A stretch of 42,293 nucleotides of DNA from Nonomuraea antri (GCF_013283785.1 NZ_JABCPZ010000080.1:1-42293), one strand, 5' to 3'. Numbered from the stretch's first letter, positions 1-8,280 are shown. The notes: a model not told the origin generated them from the sequence alone. Numbers and translations: made by a program.

Positions 1-981
1 CTCGGCGATGACGGCCTCGTGCTGATCGGCGCCGGTCCCCAGGGTCAAGGCGACGGCGGTGAACAGGCCGGTCTCGGGCTCGGTGGACACTTGCGCTTTG
101 TAGCCGTCGCGGTGCTGGGTGCGGTTCTTGTGGATGTGGCGGGCCTCGGGATCGATGGTGGAGATCACCCGATCGTGGGCGGTGCGGCGCGCGATCCGCC
201 AGCGGCCGTCCCGGCCGTCACTGCCGGGTGCCGGCTCGACGTCCTGGTAGGCGACCAGAGCCAGCAGGCCGACCGCGGTGGCGGCCCGCTCGGCCAGCGC
301 CTGCTCGGGCAGGCCGGCCAGCAGCCGCAGCGCGTCACCCACCAGCGCATCCACGAGATCCTCGCGTGCTTGCGCATCGTCCCACGCGATCTTGGGCTTA
401 CCCGGATCGCTGTAATCGTGAGCGGTGCAGCAGTCCGCCGCCACCGCCTGCGCGCCGGGCACCTCCCGGATCACCCGCCGGATCGCAGCGATCAGCTGAG
501 TGACCGTGTCCTGGGTGGCCACCGCGTCTTCCAGCACGGTCGAATCCAGCGCCCGCCGCTGCCGGCCCTGCAGTGCCCCGGTGGCCGCCACCACCTCCCG
601 CATCCGGCCGAACAGCCGATGCGGCTCAGCCGAGCGCGCCAGCCGCCGCCGGAAGTAGGTCAGCAGCGACGGATGGAACGCCCGATCATGCAGGCCCAGC
701 CCGCACGCGGCCTTCCACCGCAGGTCACACCGCAACTCCTGAGCCGCTTCGAAGTCCGACACCCCGAACAAGGCCTGCAACACCACCGCGCAGGCCAGCA
801 CCTGCGGCGGCATGCTAGGCCGCCCATTCGACGAGGGATACATGTCGGCGAACATCGCCTCGGGGAACAACGCCTGCCGGTGCTCGGCCAAGAAAGCGAA
901 CACACTGCCCTGGGGGATCAACTCCCGGCAGATCTGCCACACATCCGGCCCGACCGGCTCACCGGCCGCCCTACCCTGCAT
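1..981 (-). mobile_element. IS1182-family DDE transposase, N-terminal part, cut by window edge
   Basis: The reverse strand is open from an ATG at 981 to the left edge, giving about 327 residues of a transposase whose C-terminus lies outside. The order of motifs fits IS1182/DUF772-type transposases: an N-terminal helical domain with the segment PPQVLACAVVLQALFGVSD, then an acidic motif LDSTVLEDAVATQDTVTQL that carries the first catalytic Asp, and near the edge STIDPEARHIHKNRT followed by DGYKAQVSTEPETGLFTAV, the usual second-Asp region. No internal stop is seen, so this part could be intact. The gene points away from the sigma factor at 1077. I could not identify the terminal inverted repeats with confidence. 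Known: such enzymes move their own IS; inferred: this copy may be active. Confidence 0.82.
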
Positions 982-1037
982 ACCATCGAGTCTGAACCCA
1001 GCACCGCCACAGCGGAACCCACGCCCAACATCTTCAG

Positions 1038-1052
1038 CGCACTTCTAGTGCG
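1038..1052. repeat. Short dyad between transposase and sigma factor
   Basis: CGCAC-TTCTA-GTGCG forms a perfect 5-bp inverted repeat. It lies between the transposase start and the ribosome binding site of the sigma factor. It could be part of an IS end, an insertion target, or an operator; the sequence alone does not decide. Confidence 0.35.
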
Positions 1053-1076
1053 TGAGCGAACAGACAGGAGCCCCTC

Positions 1077-2009
1077 ATGGCAGGCGTTGCGGACCACGCC
1101 GGCGGCGGGAACGCGGACGAGAACGTCCGCCCCGACCTCGCCACCGAGGCGTTCGTCACCCACCGCAACCTGCTCTTCACGGTCGCCTACGAGATGCTCG
1201 GCTCGGCCGCCGACGCCGAGGACGTGCTGCAGGAGACCTGGTTGAAGTGGTCGGGCGTCGACCTCGGCGCGGTGCACGACCACCGCGCCTACCTGGTCAA
1301 GATCACCACCAGGCAGGCGCTCACCCGGCTGCGCACGCTCGGCCGGCGCCGGGAGTCCTACGTCGGGCCCTGGCTGCCCGAGCCGCTGCTGACAACCCCG
1401 GACGTGGCCGAGGACGTCGAGCTGGCCGACAGCGTCTCGATGGCGATGCTGCTGGTTCTGGAGACGCTCACGCCGACCGAGCGGGCGGTGTTCGTGCTGC
1501 GCGAGGTGTTCGACCTCGGCTACGACGAGATCGCCGACGCCGTCGGCAAGAACGCGGCCGCGGTGCGCCAGATCGCCCACCGGGCGCGGTCCCACGTCGC
1601 CGCCCGCCGGCCGCGCGGCGCCGTCTCCGCGGCCGAGACCCGGGGCGCGATGGCGGCCTTCCAGCGCGCGATCGAGACCGGCGACCTGCAGAGCCTGCTG
1701 GACATCCTGGCCCCGGACGTCGTCGCCCTGAGCGACGGCGGCGGCGTCAAGCAGGCCCTGCCGCGTCCCGTCGTCGGGGCCGACCGGGTGGCCCGGGTGT
1801 TCGTGGCCGGCTGGAACAAGGTCGGCGCGGTGACGTCGCTGGAGCCCGTGCAGGTCAACGGCGCTCCCGCGCTGATCGTCCGGCTCGACGGCGAGCTCGA
1901 CGGCGTGATGGCGGTGCGGGTCGAGAACGGGCTGATCGCCGGGCTCTACTACGTGCGCAACCCGGAGAAGCTGTCGCGCGTGGAGCAGGAGACCGTGGTG
2001 AGCCGCTGA
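1077..2009 (+). CDS. ECF41-type (SigJ-like) RNA polymerase sigma factor with SnoaL-like C-terminal domain
   Basis: A 310-aa extracytoplasmic-function sigma factor. Region 2 covers about residues 20-90 (RNLLFTVAYEMLGSAADAEDVLQETWLKW) and region 4 about residues 120-175 (LTPTERAVFVLREVFDLGY, then the DNA-contacting helix). The hallmarks of group ECF41 are all present: the linker motif YVGPWLPEPL near residue 95, DGGG near 220 and NPEKL near 295, in a C-terminal NTF2/SnoaL-like domain that in this family controls activity in place of an anti-sigma factor. The ATG at 1077 follows AGGAG at the right distance. ECF41 genes normally sit beside a carboxymuconolactone decarboxylase or oxidoreductase partner; none is here. 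The upstream neighbour is a transposase, so the partner may have been separated. Confidence 0.92.
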   Translation: MAGVADHAGGGNADENVRPDLATEAFVTHRNLLFTVAYEMLGSAADAEDVLQETWLKWSGVDLGAVHDHRAYLVKITTRQALTRLRTLGRRRESYVGPWLPEPLLTTPDVAEDVELADSVSMAMLLVLETLTPTERAVFVLREVFDLGYDEIADAVGKNAAAVRQIAHRARSHVAARRPRGAVSAAETRGAMAAFQRAIETGDLQSLLDILAPDVVALSDGGGVKQALPRPVVGADRVARVFVAGWNKVGAVTSLEPVQVNGAPALIVRLDGELDGVMAVRVENGLIAGLYYVRNPEKLSRVEQETVVSR

Positions 2010-2055
2010 CGGCTGCGTACCTACCCGGGAGTCCGGGAGTCCGGTCGCCTGGGCG

Positions 2056-3129
2056 TCAGCGGGTCTTGCGTGCGATGAACGTGATGACACCCGTGGCGCC
2101 CAGCGCGGCCGCGAGCCAGATGAGCACGTCCTTCGCGGTCAGCCCGGAACCGCCGGAGGCCGTGTCGGCGGCGGTCTCCGCAGCCCGGCCCGGTGGGTCC
2201 TCGCTGGGCGCGGCCGCCGCCGGGCTCGGCGTGGCGGCCTCGCGGGCGCGGTCGGGGATCGGCACCCGGTACACCGGGCTGCCGGCCCCCTCGCTGCCGG
2301 TGAGCAGGGACTTCCCGTCCGCCGTGTACGCGATCGACTCCGCCTGCCGCAGCTCGGGCATGGTCACCCGGCTGATCGTCTCGCCCGACGGCCGGTAGAG
2401 GGTCGCGGAGAAGTACGTCCTGATGACGTAGGAGGAGCCGTCGGGGGCGTAGGCCGCGTCCGTCGCCATGACCGGCGCGCCGGCCACCTTGCGCAGCACG
2501 TTCACCCGGTCGGCCCGCAGCTTCTTCGGCGCGGCGTACACCGATCCGGCGAACTCCTTGGACACCACGTAGAGCCGCCCGGTCCGCGGGTTGATCATGA
2601 CGCCTTCGGCGTTGCGACCGCCGTCGGCGTACTTGAAGCGGTAGCGGGTGGCGGACAGAGTGGCGTCGCGCAGCGTCTCGGGCTCGTCCACCCGGTAGAC
2701 GGAGATGTCCGGCCAGGCGCCGTCGAGGTTGTCACCGATGTCGGCGAACCAGAGCACGCCGCGCCCGGTCTCCGGGTCCTTGGTGGCCGCCATGGCCTCC
2801 CAGTCGCGGGCCTGCGCGCCGCGTACGTGGAAGGTCGCCCTGGTTCGTCCGTCGCCGCCGACCGCGTAGAAGACCGCCGCCGCGGCGCTGTCGTTGTGCG
2901 TGTAGTAGACCCCCTGATGGCCCGGCGACACCGCCAGCCCGCTGGACTCGGTGATCCGCGAGTCGCGGAAGGTGAACAGCTTCTCCCCGCCGTCGTCGGC
3001 CCGCGCGGGCCCCGCGCCCACCGCCAGAACCACGATCGCCCCAGTCACGGCCCCAGCCACGGCCCCAGTCACGGCCACCGCCACTGGCCGGCCCCCCGCT
3101 GCTTCCCCCACGCCGCCATCATGCCCCAC
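2056..3129 (-). CDS. Secreted, C-terminally anchored beta-propeller-like protein (hypothetical)
   Basis: A 357-aa exported protein. A hydrophobic stretch near residues 16-43 ending in ARA-DD is a signal peptide. The middle (about 45-290) has repeated strands of the kind ESSGLAVSP, YYTHNDSAA, LWFADIGDN and NAEGVMINPRTGRLYVVSKE, typical of WD40/NHL-like propellers in actinobacterial secreted proteins. Then comes an Ala/Pro-rich linker (about 295-330) and a C-terminal membrane helix (LIWLAAALGATGVITFIA) followed by basic residues RKTR, which suggests a wall-spanning, membrane-tethered protein. The GTG start at 3129 is uncertain; GTG codons at 3111 or 3084 are alternatives. It converges on the sigma factor and diverges from the aldo/keto reductase across a palindrome. 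The ligand or substrate is unknown. Confidence 0.72.
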   Translation of the reverse strand: MGHDGGVGEAAGGRPVAVAVTGAVAGAVTGAIVVLAVGAGPARADDGGEKLFTFRDSRITESSGLAVSPGHQGVYYTHNDSAAAAVFYAVGGDGRTRATFHVRGAQARDWEAMAATKDPETGRGVLWFADIGDNLDGAWPDISVYRVDEPETLRDATLSATRYRFKYADGGRNAEGVMINPRTGRLYVVSKEFAGSVYAAPKKLRADRVNVLRKVAGAPVMATDAAYAPDGSSYVIRTYFSATLYRPSGETISRVTMPELRQAESIAYTADGKSLLTGSEGAGSPVYRVPIPDRAREAATPSPAAAAPSEDPPGRAAETAADTASGGSGLTAKDVLIWLAAALGATGVITFIARKTR

Positions 3130-3147
3130 TCCCGAACTTCGCTATAG

Positions 3148-3165
3148 CCTGGAGTGCACTCCAGG
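3148..3165. promoter_or_regulatory. 18-bp perfect palindrome, MerR-type operator
   Basis: CCTGGAGTGCACTCCAGG is a perfect dyad in the short gap between two divergent genes. Its form matches operators of MerR-family regulators, which lie in an over-long spacer between -35 and -10. On the reverse strand it is followed at once by TATAGC (3146-3141). On the forward strand it is followed by TTAGGG (3169-3174), 8 bases before the aldo/keto reductase ATG. No MerR gene is present in the window, so the regulator must be elsewhere. Confidence 0.65.
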
Positions 3166-3182
3166 TCCTTAGGGTTGACGTC

Positions 3183-4151
3183 ATGGATTACGTCAACCTC
3201 GGACGCAGCGGGCTCCAGGTCAGTCCGCTCTGCCTCGGCACCATGAACTTCGGCCCGCAGACCTCGGAGGAGGACTCCTTCGCGATCATGGATCGGGCCC
3301 ACGAACTGGGGCTGAACTTCTTCGACACGGCAAACGTGTACGGGTGGAAGACCGGCGAGGGGGTCACGGAGAACATCATCGGCCGCTGGTTCGCCCAAGG
3401 CGGCGGACGCCGGGAGAAGACGGTCATCGCGACCAAGCTCTACGGCTCGATGGGCGACTGGCCCAACGAGGGCAAGCTGTCGGCGCTGAACATCCGCCGC
3501 GCCTGCGACGCCTCGCTGAAGCGCATGCAGACCGACTACATCGACGTCTACCAGGCACACCACATCGACAGGAACACCCCGTTCGAGGAGTTCTGGGAGG
3601 CCATGGAGGTCCTGCGGCTGCAGGGCAAGATCCTGTACGTGGGCTCGTCCAACTTCGCCGGCTGGCACATCGCCAAGGCCCAGGAGAGCGCCGCGCGGCG
3701 GAACTTCTTCGGCCTGGTCGCCGAGCAGAGCCACTACAACCTGCTGACCCGGACGGCCGAGCTCGAAGTGCTGCCCGCCTGCGAGGACTACGGCCTCGGC
3801 GTGATCCCGTGGAGCCCGCTGGCCAGCGGCCTGCTCGGCGGCGTGCTGCGCAAGCTGGACAAGAACCGCTCGGCCGCCGACCACATCGTCAGGGAGCTGG
3901 ACAAGCACCGCGACAAGATCGAGGCGTACGAGAAGTTCTGCGACGAGCTGGGCGAGGACCCGGCGCACGTGGCCCTGGCCTGGCTGCTGAGCCGGCCCGC
4001 GGTGACGGCGCCGATCATCGGCCCGCGCACGCTGGAGCAGCTGGACGGCTCGATGCGGGCCCTGGAGGTCGAGCTGGACGCGGCCGCGCTGGCCCGTATC
4101 GACGAGATCTTCCCCGGCCACCGCACGGCCCCGGAGGACTACGCCTGGTGA
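3183..4151 (+). CDS. Aldo/keto reductase (NADPH-dependent oxidoreductase)
   Basis: A 322-aa TIM-barrel aldo/keto reductase of usual length. The catalytic tetrad is visible: Asp48 and Tyr53 in FFDTANVYG, Lys85 in ATKLYG and His126 in YQAHHID. The C-terminal half holds the NADPH-binding strand (PIIGPRTLEQL). It starts ATG at 3183 with no ribosome binding site, and a -10-like TTAGGG ends 8 bases upstream, so the mRNA is probably leaderless. Control by a MerR-type regulator is inferred from the upstream palindrome; such pairs often answer electrophiles or aldehydes. The substrate cannot be told from sequence. Confidence 0.92.
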   Translation: MDYVNLGRSGLQVSPLCLGTMNFGPQTSEEDSFAIMDRAHELGLNFFDTANVYGWKTGEGVTENIIGRWFAQGGGRREKTVIATKLYGSMGDWPNEGKLSALNIRRACDASLKRMQTDYIDVYQAHHIDRNTPFEEFWEAMEVLRLQGKILYVGSSNFAGWHIAKAQESAARRNFFGLVAEQSHYNLLTRTAELEVLPACEDYGLGVIPWSPLASGLLGGVLRKLDKNRSAADHIVRELDKHRDKIEAYEKFCDELGEDPAHVALAWLLSRPAVTAPIIGPRTLEQLDGSMRALEVELDAAALARIDEIFPGHRTAPEDYAW

Positions 4152-4170
4152 GCGGGCTCGGGGCCCGGCG

Positions 4171-4254
4171 TCAGGACAGCAGGGCCCCGACGATGACGAT
4201 CAGGAACAGAACGCCGAGCACGACGGGCAGCAACCAGGAGCGAGGACGGTCCAC
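4171..4254 (-). CDS. Possible 27-aa single-helix membrane peptide
   Basis: A GTG-started frame begins 10 bases after the stop of the RNA phosphodiesterase gene on the same strand. It encodes a basic N-terminus (VDRPRSW) followed by a nearly pure hydrophobic helix (LLPVVLGVLFLIVIVGALLS) and stops. The positive-inside pattern and the position at the end of an operon are what a real small membrane protein would show, but no clear ribosome binding site is visible; translation may be coupled. I do not recognise a family. Confidence 0.4.
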   Translation of the reverse strand: MDRPRSWLLPVVLGVLFLIVIVGALLS

Positions 4255-4264
4255 GACCTGGAGC

Positions 4265-4822
4265 CTAGCCCTGCCGGACAGGTGCCAGTGCCCATTCGGC
4301 GAGTGACTCGTACCTCACCTGCGGCCCGGTGTGGCTGCGATACAGCCGGACCGTCTCGGCCCGCCACGGCGAGCCGGTGAAGCCGTCCAGCGACTCGGCC
4401 AGCTCCCGCAGGTCGAGGTCGGTCCTGGCGCGGGCCAGGGTGAGGTGCGGGTGGAACTTCTTCTCGTCGGTCTGCACCGCCCCGGCCCGCCGTCCGCCCG
4501 CGCGGACGGAGCCGACGAGCCGGGTCATGGAGTCGCCCGTGACCCCGGCCCAGAACAAGCGGGCCCGGCGGAGCGACGAGAAGCCGCCGAAGCCGGTGAA
4601 GGCCAGGTCGAGCGTGGTGTGCCGGCGTACCGCCCGGCCCAGCCGCACCTCCATCTCCGGCAGCGCGCCCTCGGGCACCTCGCCGTAGAAGGCCAGCGTG
4701 ATGTGCCAGGTGGCGCGGTCGGACCAGCGCAGCCCGGGCACCTGCCCGGCGTGGGGCGCGATGGCCCGCTCGACCTCGTCCAGGATCTCGGCTGGCGGCA
4801 CCAGGGCGGCGAAGAGCCTCAT
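4265..4822 (-). CDS. thpR: RNA 2',3'-cyclic phosphodiesterase (LigT/ThpR, 2H family)
   Basis: A 185-aa protein of the 2H phosphoesterase family, which opens 2',3'-cyclic phosphates or acts on 2'-5' RNA linkages in the cytoplasm. Both catalytic HxT motifs are present: HITLAF near residue 40 and HLTLAR near 127. The N-terminal MRLFAALVPP is typical of this family and fixes the start. It lies downstream of the MFS gene on the same strand with a 70-bp gap that holds a duplicated sequence. The physiological substrate in actinomycetes is not settled. Confidence 0.9.
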   Translation of the reverse strand: MRLFAALVPPAEILDEVERAIAPHAGQVPGLRWSDRATWHITLAFYGEVPEGALPEMEVRLGRAVRRHTTLDLAFTGFGGFSSLRRARLFWAGVTGDSMTRLVGSVRAGGRRAGAVQTDEKKFHPHLTLARARTDLDLRELAESLDGFTGSPWRAETVRLYRSHTGPQVRYESLAEWALAPVRQG

Positions 4823-4851
4823 GCCCGCCGATTCTCCCAGTGCCGCGCCCC

Positions 4852-4926
4852 GGCTTCACGTCACCGCGTCACGCACGCGCGCCGCGCCCGGCTCATGTCA
4901 CCGCGTGGCGCACGCGCGCCGTGACG
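4852..4926. repeat. Imperfect tandem duplication (about 37 bp, two copies) spanning the MFS stop codon
   Basis: Copies starting at 4852 and 4890 share GTCACCGCGT and CGCACGCGCGCCG with a few differences. The right copy contains the last codons and the stop (TCA at 4893-4895) of the reverse-strand MFS gene; the left copy repeats this context, including a TCA at 4856-4858, downstream of the gene. Confidence 0.75.
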
Positions 4927-6158
4927 GGGTGCGTCCGCCGCGCTCGTCCGGCGATCAGCCTGGTGAGCAGGACGGCGAGCCCGGTGCCCACGATCACGAG
5001 CACGCCGGAGACGACCACGCCGGTGCGCGGCCCGCCCAGCTCCGACAGCCAGCCGATCAGCGGCGCCCCGAGCGGCGCGCCCCCGGTGAAGACCAGCATG
5101 TAGATGCCCATGACGCGACCGCGCATCTCGGGCGAGGTGGCGAGCTGGACGCTGGCGTTCGCCGCGGTGTTGATGGTGATCAGCGCGATGCCGGTGGGGA
5201 TCAGCAGCAGCAGGTACGCCGGGTAGAACGGGGCGAGCCCGGTGGCGGCCTGGAACAGCCCGAACCCGAGCGCCCCGGCGAACAGCACCTTGCGCGACAG
5301 CCGTACCCGCCGCGCGGCCAGCAACGCCCCGACGAGCGCGCCCACCGCGAACGTGCTGGAGGCCAGCCCGAACGAGGACGCCCCCGCGCCGAACTCGTCA
5401 CGGGCCATCAGCGCGATCGACATCGAGAACGACTGGGCGAACATCGACACGAACGCGATCAGCAGTATCGGCATGAGCAGCTCTTCGCGCTCCAGCACGT
5501 ACCGCAGCCCTTCGCGCAGCTGGCCCTTGGCCCTGGGCAGCGGTTCGACCGTGTGCAGCTCGGCCTTGCGCATGAAGATCAGGCTCGCGATCACGCCGCC
5601 GAAGGTCAGCGCGTTGATCAGGAAGATCGGCCCGGTCCCGCCCAGCATGGAGATCAGCAGCCCGGCGAGCGCCGGTCCGACCACGCGGGCCAGGTTGAAG
5701 ATGGAGCTGTTCAGCGCGATCGCGTTCGGCAGGTCGCGGCGGCCGACCATCTCGACCACGAACGCCTGCCGCGTCGGCACCTCGACGCAGGAGATCAGCC
5801 CGAGCAGGAACGCCATCACGAACACGTGCCAGACCTGGGCGGTGCCGGTCATCGTCAGCACGCCGATGGTGAGCGCCAGCGCGGCCATCAGCGACTGTGC
5901 CGTCACCAGGATCGGGCGCTTGGGGTAACGGTCCGCGAGCACCCCGCCGAACAGGCCGAACAGCAGCATAGGCAGGAACTGCAGCGCAGTCGCGGTGCCG
6001 AGGGCCGCCGCGCTGCCCATCCCGGAGCCGCCGGGCACGTCGGTCAGGTCGAGCACCAGCCAGTCTTGGGCGGTGCGCTGCAGCCAGGTGCCGGTGTTGG
6101 ACACCGCGCCCCCGGCCGCGAACATGCGATAGTTGCGAATTCTGAGCGACCGGAACAT
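4893..6158 (-). CDS. MFS transporter, EntS/DHA3-like drug or siderophore exporter
   Basis: A 421-aa major facilitator. It begins MFRSLRIRNYRMFAAGGAVSN, a start typical of the enterobactin-exporter/DHA3 group, followed by NTGTWLQRTAQDWLVLDLT in helix 1. The loop after helix 2 has the MFS signature GGVLADRYPKR, and about 12 hydrophobic segments follow. The open frame extends upstream into the MarR gene, but the ATG at 6158 fits the family. It lies 23 bases downstream of the marR-type gene, so the two form an operon and the exporter is probably derepressed by the MarR ligand. Substrate unknown. The 3' end is duplicated (see 4852-4926). Confidence 0.9.
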   Translation of the reverse strand: MFRSLRIRNYRMFAAGGAVSNTGTWLQRTAQDWLVLDLTDVPGGSGMGSAAALGTATALQFLPMLLFGLFGGVLADRYPKRPILVTAQSLMAALALTIGVLTMTGTAQVWHVFVMAFLLGLISCVEVPTRQAFVVEMVGRRDLPNAIALNSSIFNLARVVGPALAGLLISMLGGTGPIFLINALTFGGVIASLIFMRKAELHTVEPLPRAKGQLREGLRYVLEREELLMPILLIAFVSMFAQSFSMSIALMARDEFGAGASSFGLASSTFAVGALVGALLAARRVRLSRKVLFAGALGFGLFQAATGLAPFYPAYLLLLIPTGIALITINTAANASVQLATSPEMRGRVMGIYMLVFTGGAPLGAPLIGWLSELGGPRTGVVVSGVLVIVGTGLAVLLTRLIAGRARRTHPVTARVRHAVT

Positions 6159-6181
6159 CCCGGTCTTGGGTTGCTCAGGTT

Positions 6182-6634
6182 CTATATCTTGCTGAGCTTC
6201 TCCAGAATCGGCGCCGCCTGCCGGAGTATCGACCGCTCCTCGGGTGTCAACTCCTTCAGCCGCTGCGTCAGCCACGCCTCCTTGCGGCGGCGCTCCTCCT
6301 TCAGCAGCTTCTGCGCGGCCTCGGTCACGGTCACGGTCACCTGACGCCGGTCGGTCGGATGGGGCGAGCGGGCGATGAGGCCGCGTTCCTCGAGTGCGGC
6401 GATCACGCGGGTCATCGAGGGCGGTTGCACCTTCTCGAGCTCGGCCAATTCGCCGGGGGTTATCCCGGAATGCCGTTCCACCGCGGCGAGCGTCGCGAAC
6501 TGGGTGGGCGTCAGCGAGTGCGCCGCCGCCTGTCGTCGTAGGCGCCTGGTCAGCCTTGCCAGCGACACGCGCAGGGCTGAAGCCAGGCCTGCGTCGCTGC
6601 GCAGCTCCATCTTGGGCTTGGGGTTGGTTAGCAT
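6182..6634 (-). CDS. MarR-family transcriptional regulator
   Basis: A 150-aa winged-helix repressor. The order is a dimerisation helix, then LTPTQFATLAAVERHSGITPGELAELEKVQPPSMTRV (recognition helix about 60-75), then the wing with SPHPTDRRQVTVTVTEA, the classical MarR DxRxxx motif, and a C-terminal helix. It is the first gene of an operon with the MFS exporter. An inverted repeat overlaps its own start codon, which suggests autoregulation. Confidence 0.95.
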   Translation of the reverse strand: MLTNPKPKMELRSDAGLASALRVSLARLTRRLRRQAAAHSLTPTQFATLAAVERHSGITPGELAELEKVQPPSMTRVIAALEERGLIARSPHPTDRRQVTVTVTEAAQKLLKEERRRKEAWLTQRLKELTPEERSILRQAAPILEKLSKI

Positions 6635-6654
6635 GAGTCATTACCTTTGCTAAC
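6627..6654 (-). promoter_or_regulatory. Putative MarR operator and promoter
   Basis: GTTAGCA (6627-6633) and TGCTAAC (6648-6654) form an inverted repeat with a 14-bp spacer, so the half-sites are 21 bp (two helical turns) apart. The left arm covers the start codon of the marR-type gene. A -10-like TATAGT on the reverse strand (6658-6653) overlaps the right arm, so a bound dimer would block transcription of the marR-MFS operon. Confidence 0.55.
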
Positions 6655-6709
6655 TATACGCGCACGCAAGATATTTCCCCAGGTCAGACTTGTCTCACTC
6701 CTTGATACC

Positions 6710-6747
6710 CCGAAGCCGCCCCGGCAGGTACACCGGAGCGGCTTCGG
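6710..6747 (-). terminator. Hairpin terminator after the purine permease gene
   Basis: CCGAAGCCGC (6710-6719) pairs perfectly with GCGGCTTCGG (6738-6747), and the inner CCGG/CCGG (6721-6724 and 6733-6736) extends the stem. It lies 12 bases beyond the permease stop. No U-tract is visible, as is common in actinomycetes. Confidence 0.7.
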
Positions 6748-6759
6748 CAGGCGATCGGG

Positions 6760-8199
6760 TCAGAGTCCGAGCAGGATCTTGACCGGGCCGATCGCGTAGA
6801 AGAACAGGAACGCCCCGGCGACGCCCCACATCAGCGGGTGCACCTCGCGCGACTTCCCGCGCACCGCCTTGATCAGCACGTAGCTGATGAACCCGGCGCC
6901 GATGCCGTTGGAGATCGAGTACGTGAACGGCATGATCACGATGGTGAGGAAGGCCGGGATGGCCACCTCGTAGTCGTCCCAGTCGATGTTCCTGATCGAG
7001 GTCATCATCAGGAAGCCGACCACGACCAGGGCGGGCGCGGCGGCCTCGTACGGCACGATCTTGACCAGCGGCGCGAAGAAGACGGCGACCAGGAAGAGCA
7101 GACCGGTGACCACGCTTGCCAGGCCGGTGCGCGCGCCCTCACCGACGCCGGCCGCCGACTCCACGTAGGTGGTGTTCGACGACACCGAGCCCGCGCCGCC
7201 GGCGGCGGCGCCGATCGAGTCGACGAGCAGGATCTCCCTGGTACGCGGCAGCGTGCCGTCCTCGGCCACCAGGTCGGCCTGCTTGCCGACGCCCACGATC
7301 GTGCCCATCGTGTCGAAGAAGTCCGTGATGAGCAGCGTGAAGATGAGCAGCGCCACGAGCAGCACCTGGACCCGGCCGAACGCCCCGAACGGGTCGAACT
7401 CGGTGAACAGCGACAGCGGGTTCTCCATGGCCAGCGGGCCCGGCTGGCTCGGCTGGTTGAGCTGGAAGCCGCCGGGGTTGTCCGGGCCGAAGAGCCCGGG
7501 CTTGGCGACGAAGTCCACGATCAGGGCCAGCACGGTGGAGCCCACGATGCCGAGCAGGATCGCGCCCTTCACCTTCCTGGCCACCAGGACCACGGTGACC
7601 AGCAGGCCGATCACGAACACGAAGATCGGCCAGGACGTGAGCGCGCCCCCGATCCCCAGCTCCAGCGGCGGACCCGCGGCCACCCGCCGGACGAAGCCCG
7701 CGTCCACGAACCCGATCAGCGCGATGAACAGGCCGATGCCGACGCTGATCGCGGTCTTCAACTGGGCCGGGATCGCGTGGAACACCGCCGTGCGCAGGCC
7801 GGTGAGCACCAGGACGGCGATGATGACGCCTTCGAGGAAGACCAGTCCCATCGCCTCCTCCCAGCTCATCACCGTGGCGATGTTGAAGGTGACGAAGGCG
7901 TTGAGCCCCAGGCCGGCCGCCATGGCGAACGGCACCCTGGCCACCAGGCCCATGAGGATCGTCAGGACGCCGGCCACGAACGCCGTGCCCGCGGCCACCA
8001 GGGTGAGGTTGGCCGCCGAGCCGTCGCCGATGAACTGGCCTTCGACGTCCGGCTTGTTGCCGATAATGAACGGGTTCAGCACGACGATGTAGGCCATGGT
8101 CAGGAACGTGGCCAGGCCGCCGCGGATCTCACGGCCGATCGTCGAGCCTCGTGCGGAGATGGAGAAGAAACTGTCTAGTGCGTTACGAGTGTCACTCAC
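6760..8199 (-). CDS. NCS2-family purine permease (AzgA/GhxP-like, adenine/guanine/hypoxanthine)
   Basis: A 479-aa transporter with about 12-14 membrane segments. The family signature is clear: FFSISARGSTIGREIRGG at the N-terminus, LTMAYIVVLNP in helix 1, GLGLNAFV, and the segment LLITDFFDTMGT then SVSSNTTYVESAAGVGEGARTGLAS, typical of the AzgA-like branch of the xanthine/uracil permease superfamily. It takes up purine bases with protons. The frame is open further upstream, but the GTG at 8199 matches family length. An 8-bp inverted repeat covers this start codon, suggesting repression. Confidence 0.92.
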   Translation of the reverse strand: MSDTRNALDSFFSISARGSTIGREIRGGLATFLTMAYIVVLNPFIIGNKPDVEGQFIGDGSAANLTLVAAGTAFVAGVLTILMGLVARVPFAMAAGLGLNAFVTFNIATVMSWEEAMGLVFLEGVIIAVLVLTGLRTAVFHAIPAQLKTAISVGIGLFIALIGFVDAGFVRRVAAGPPLELGIGGALTSWPIFVFVIGLLVTVVLVARKVKGAILLGIVGSTVLALIVDFVAKPGLFGPDNPGGFQLNQPSQPGPLAMENPLSLFTEFDPFGAFGRVQVLLVALLIFTLLITDFFDTMGTIVGVGKQADLVAEDGTLPRTREILLVDSIGAAAGGAGSVSSNTTYVESAAGVGEGARTGLASVVTGLLFLVAVFFAPLVKIVPYEAAAPALVVVGFLMMTSIRNIDWDDYEVAIPAFLTIVIMPFTYSISNGIGAGFISYVLIKAVRGKSREVHPLMWGVAGAFLFFYAIGPVKILLGL

Positions 8200-8214
8200 G
8201 CGCGAAGAGTGACA
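8190..8214. promoter_or_regulatory. Inverted repeat at the purine permease start
   Basis: TGTCACTC (8190-8197) and GAGTGACA (8207-8214) form a perfect 8-bp dyad with a 9-bp spacer. It sits on the start codon of the permease, in the gap to the divergent DUF2530 gene. A repressor bound here would control the permease; a hairpin in the mRNA is an alternative. Confidence 0.55.
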
Positions 8215-8280
8215 GTTGTGGTGATCTGCGAAAAGTGTCGGTAATCGGATCGAGACTGGATTGGAAGCTAGGCTGGACGC

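Noticed and set aside
4698..6344. Long forward frame of 548 codons
   Set aside because: It is antisense to the MFS and MarR genes and has the Arg/Gln/His-rich composition of a GC-rich shadow frame.
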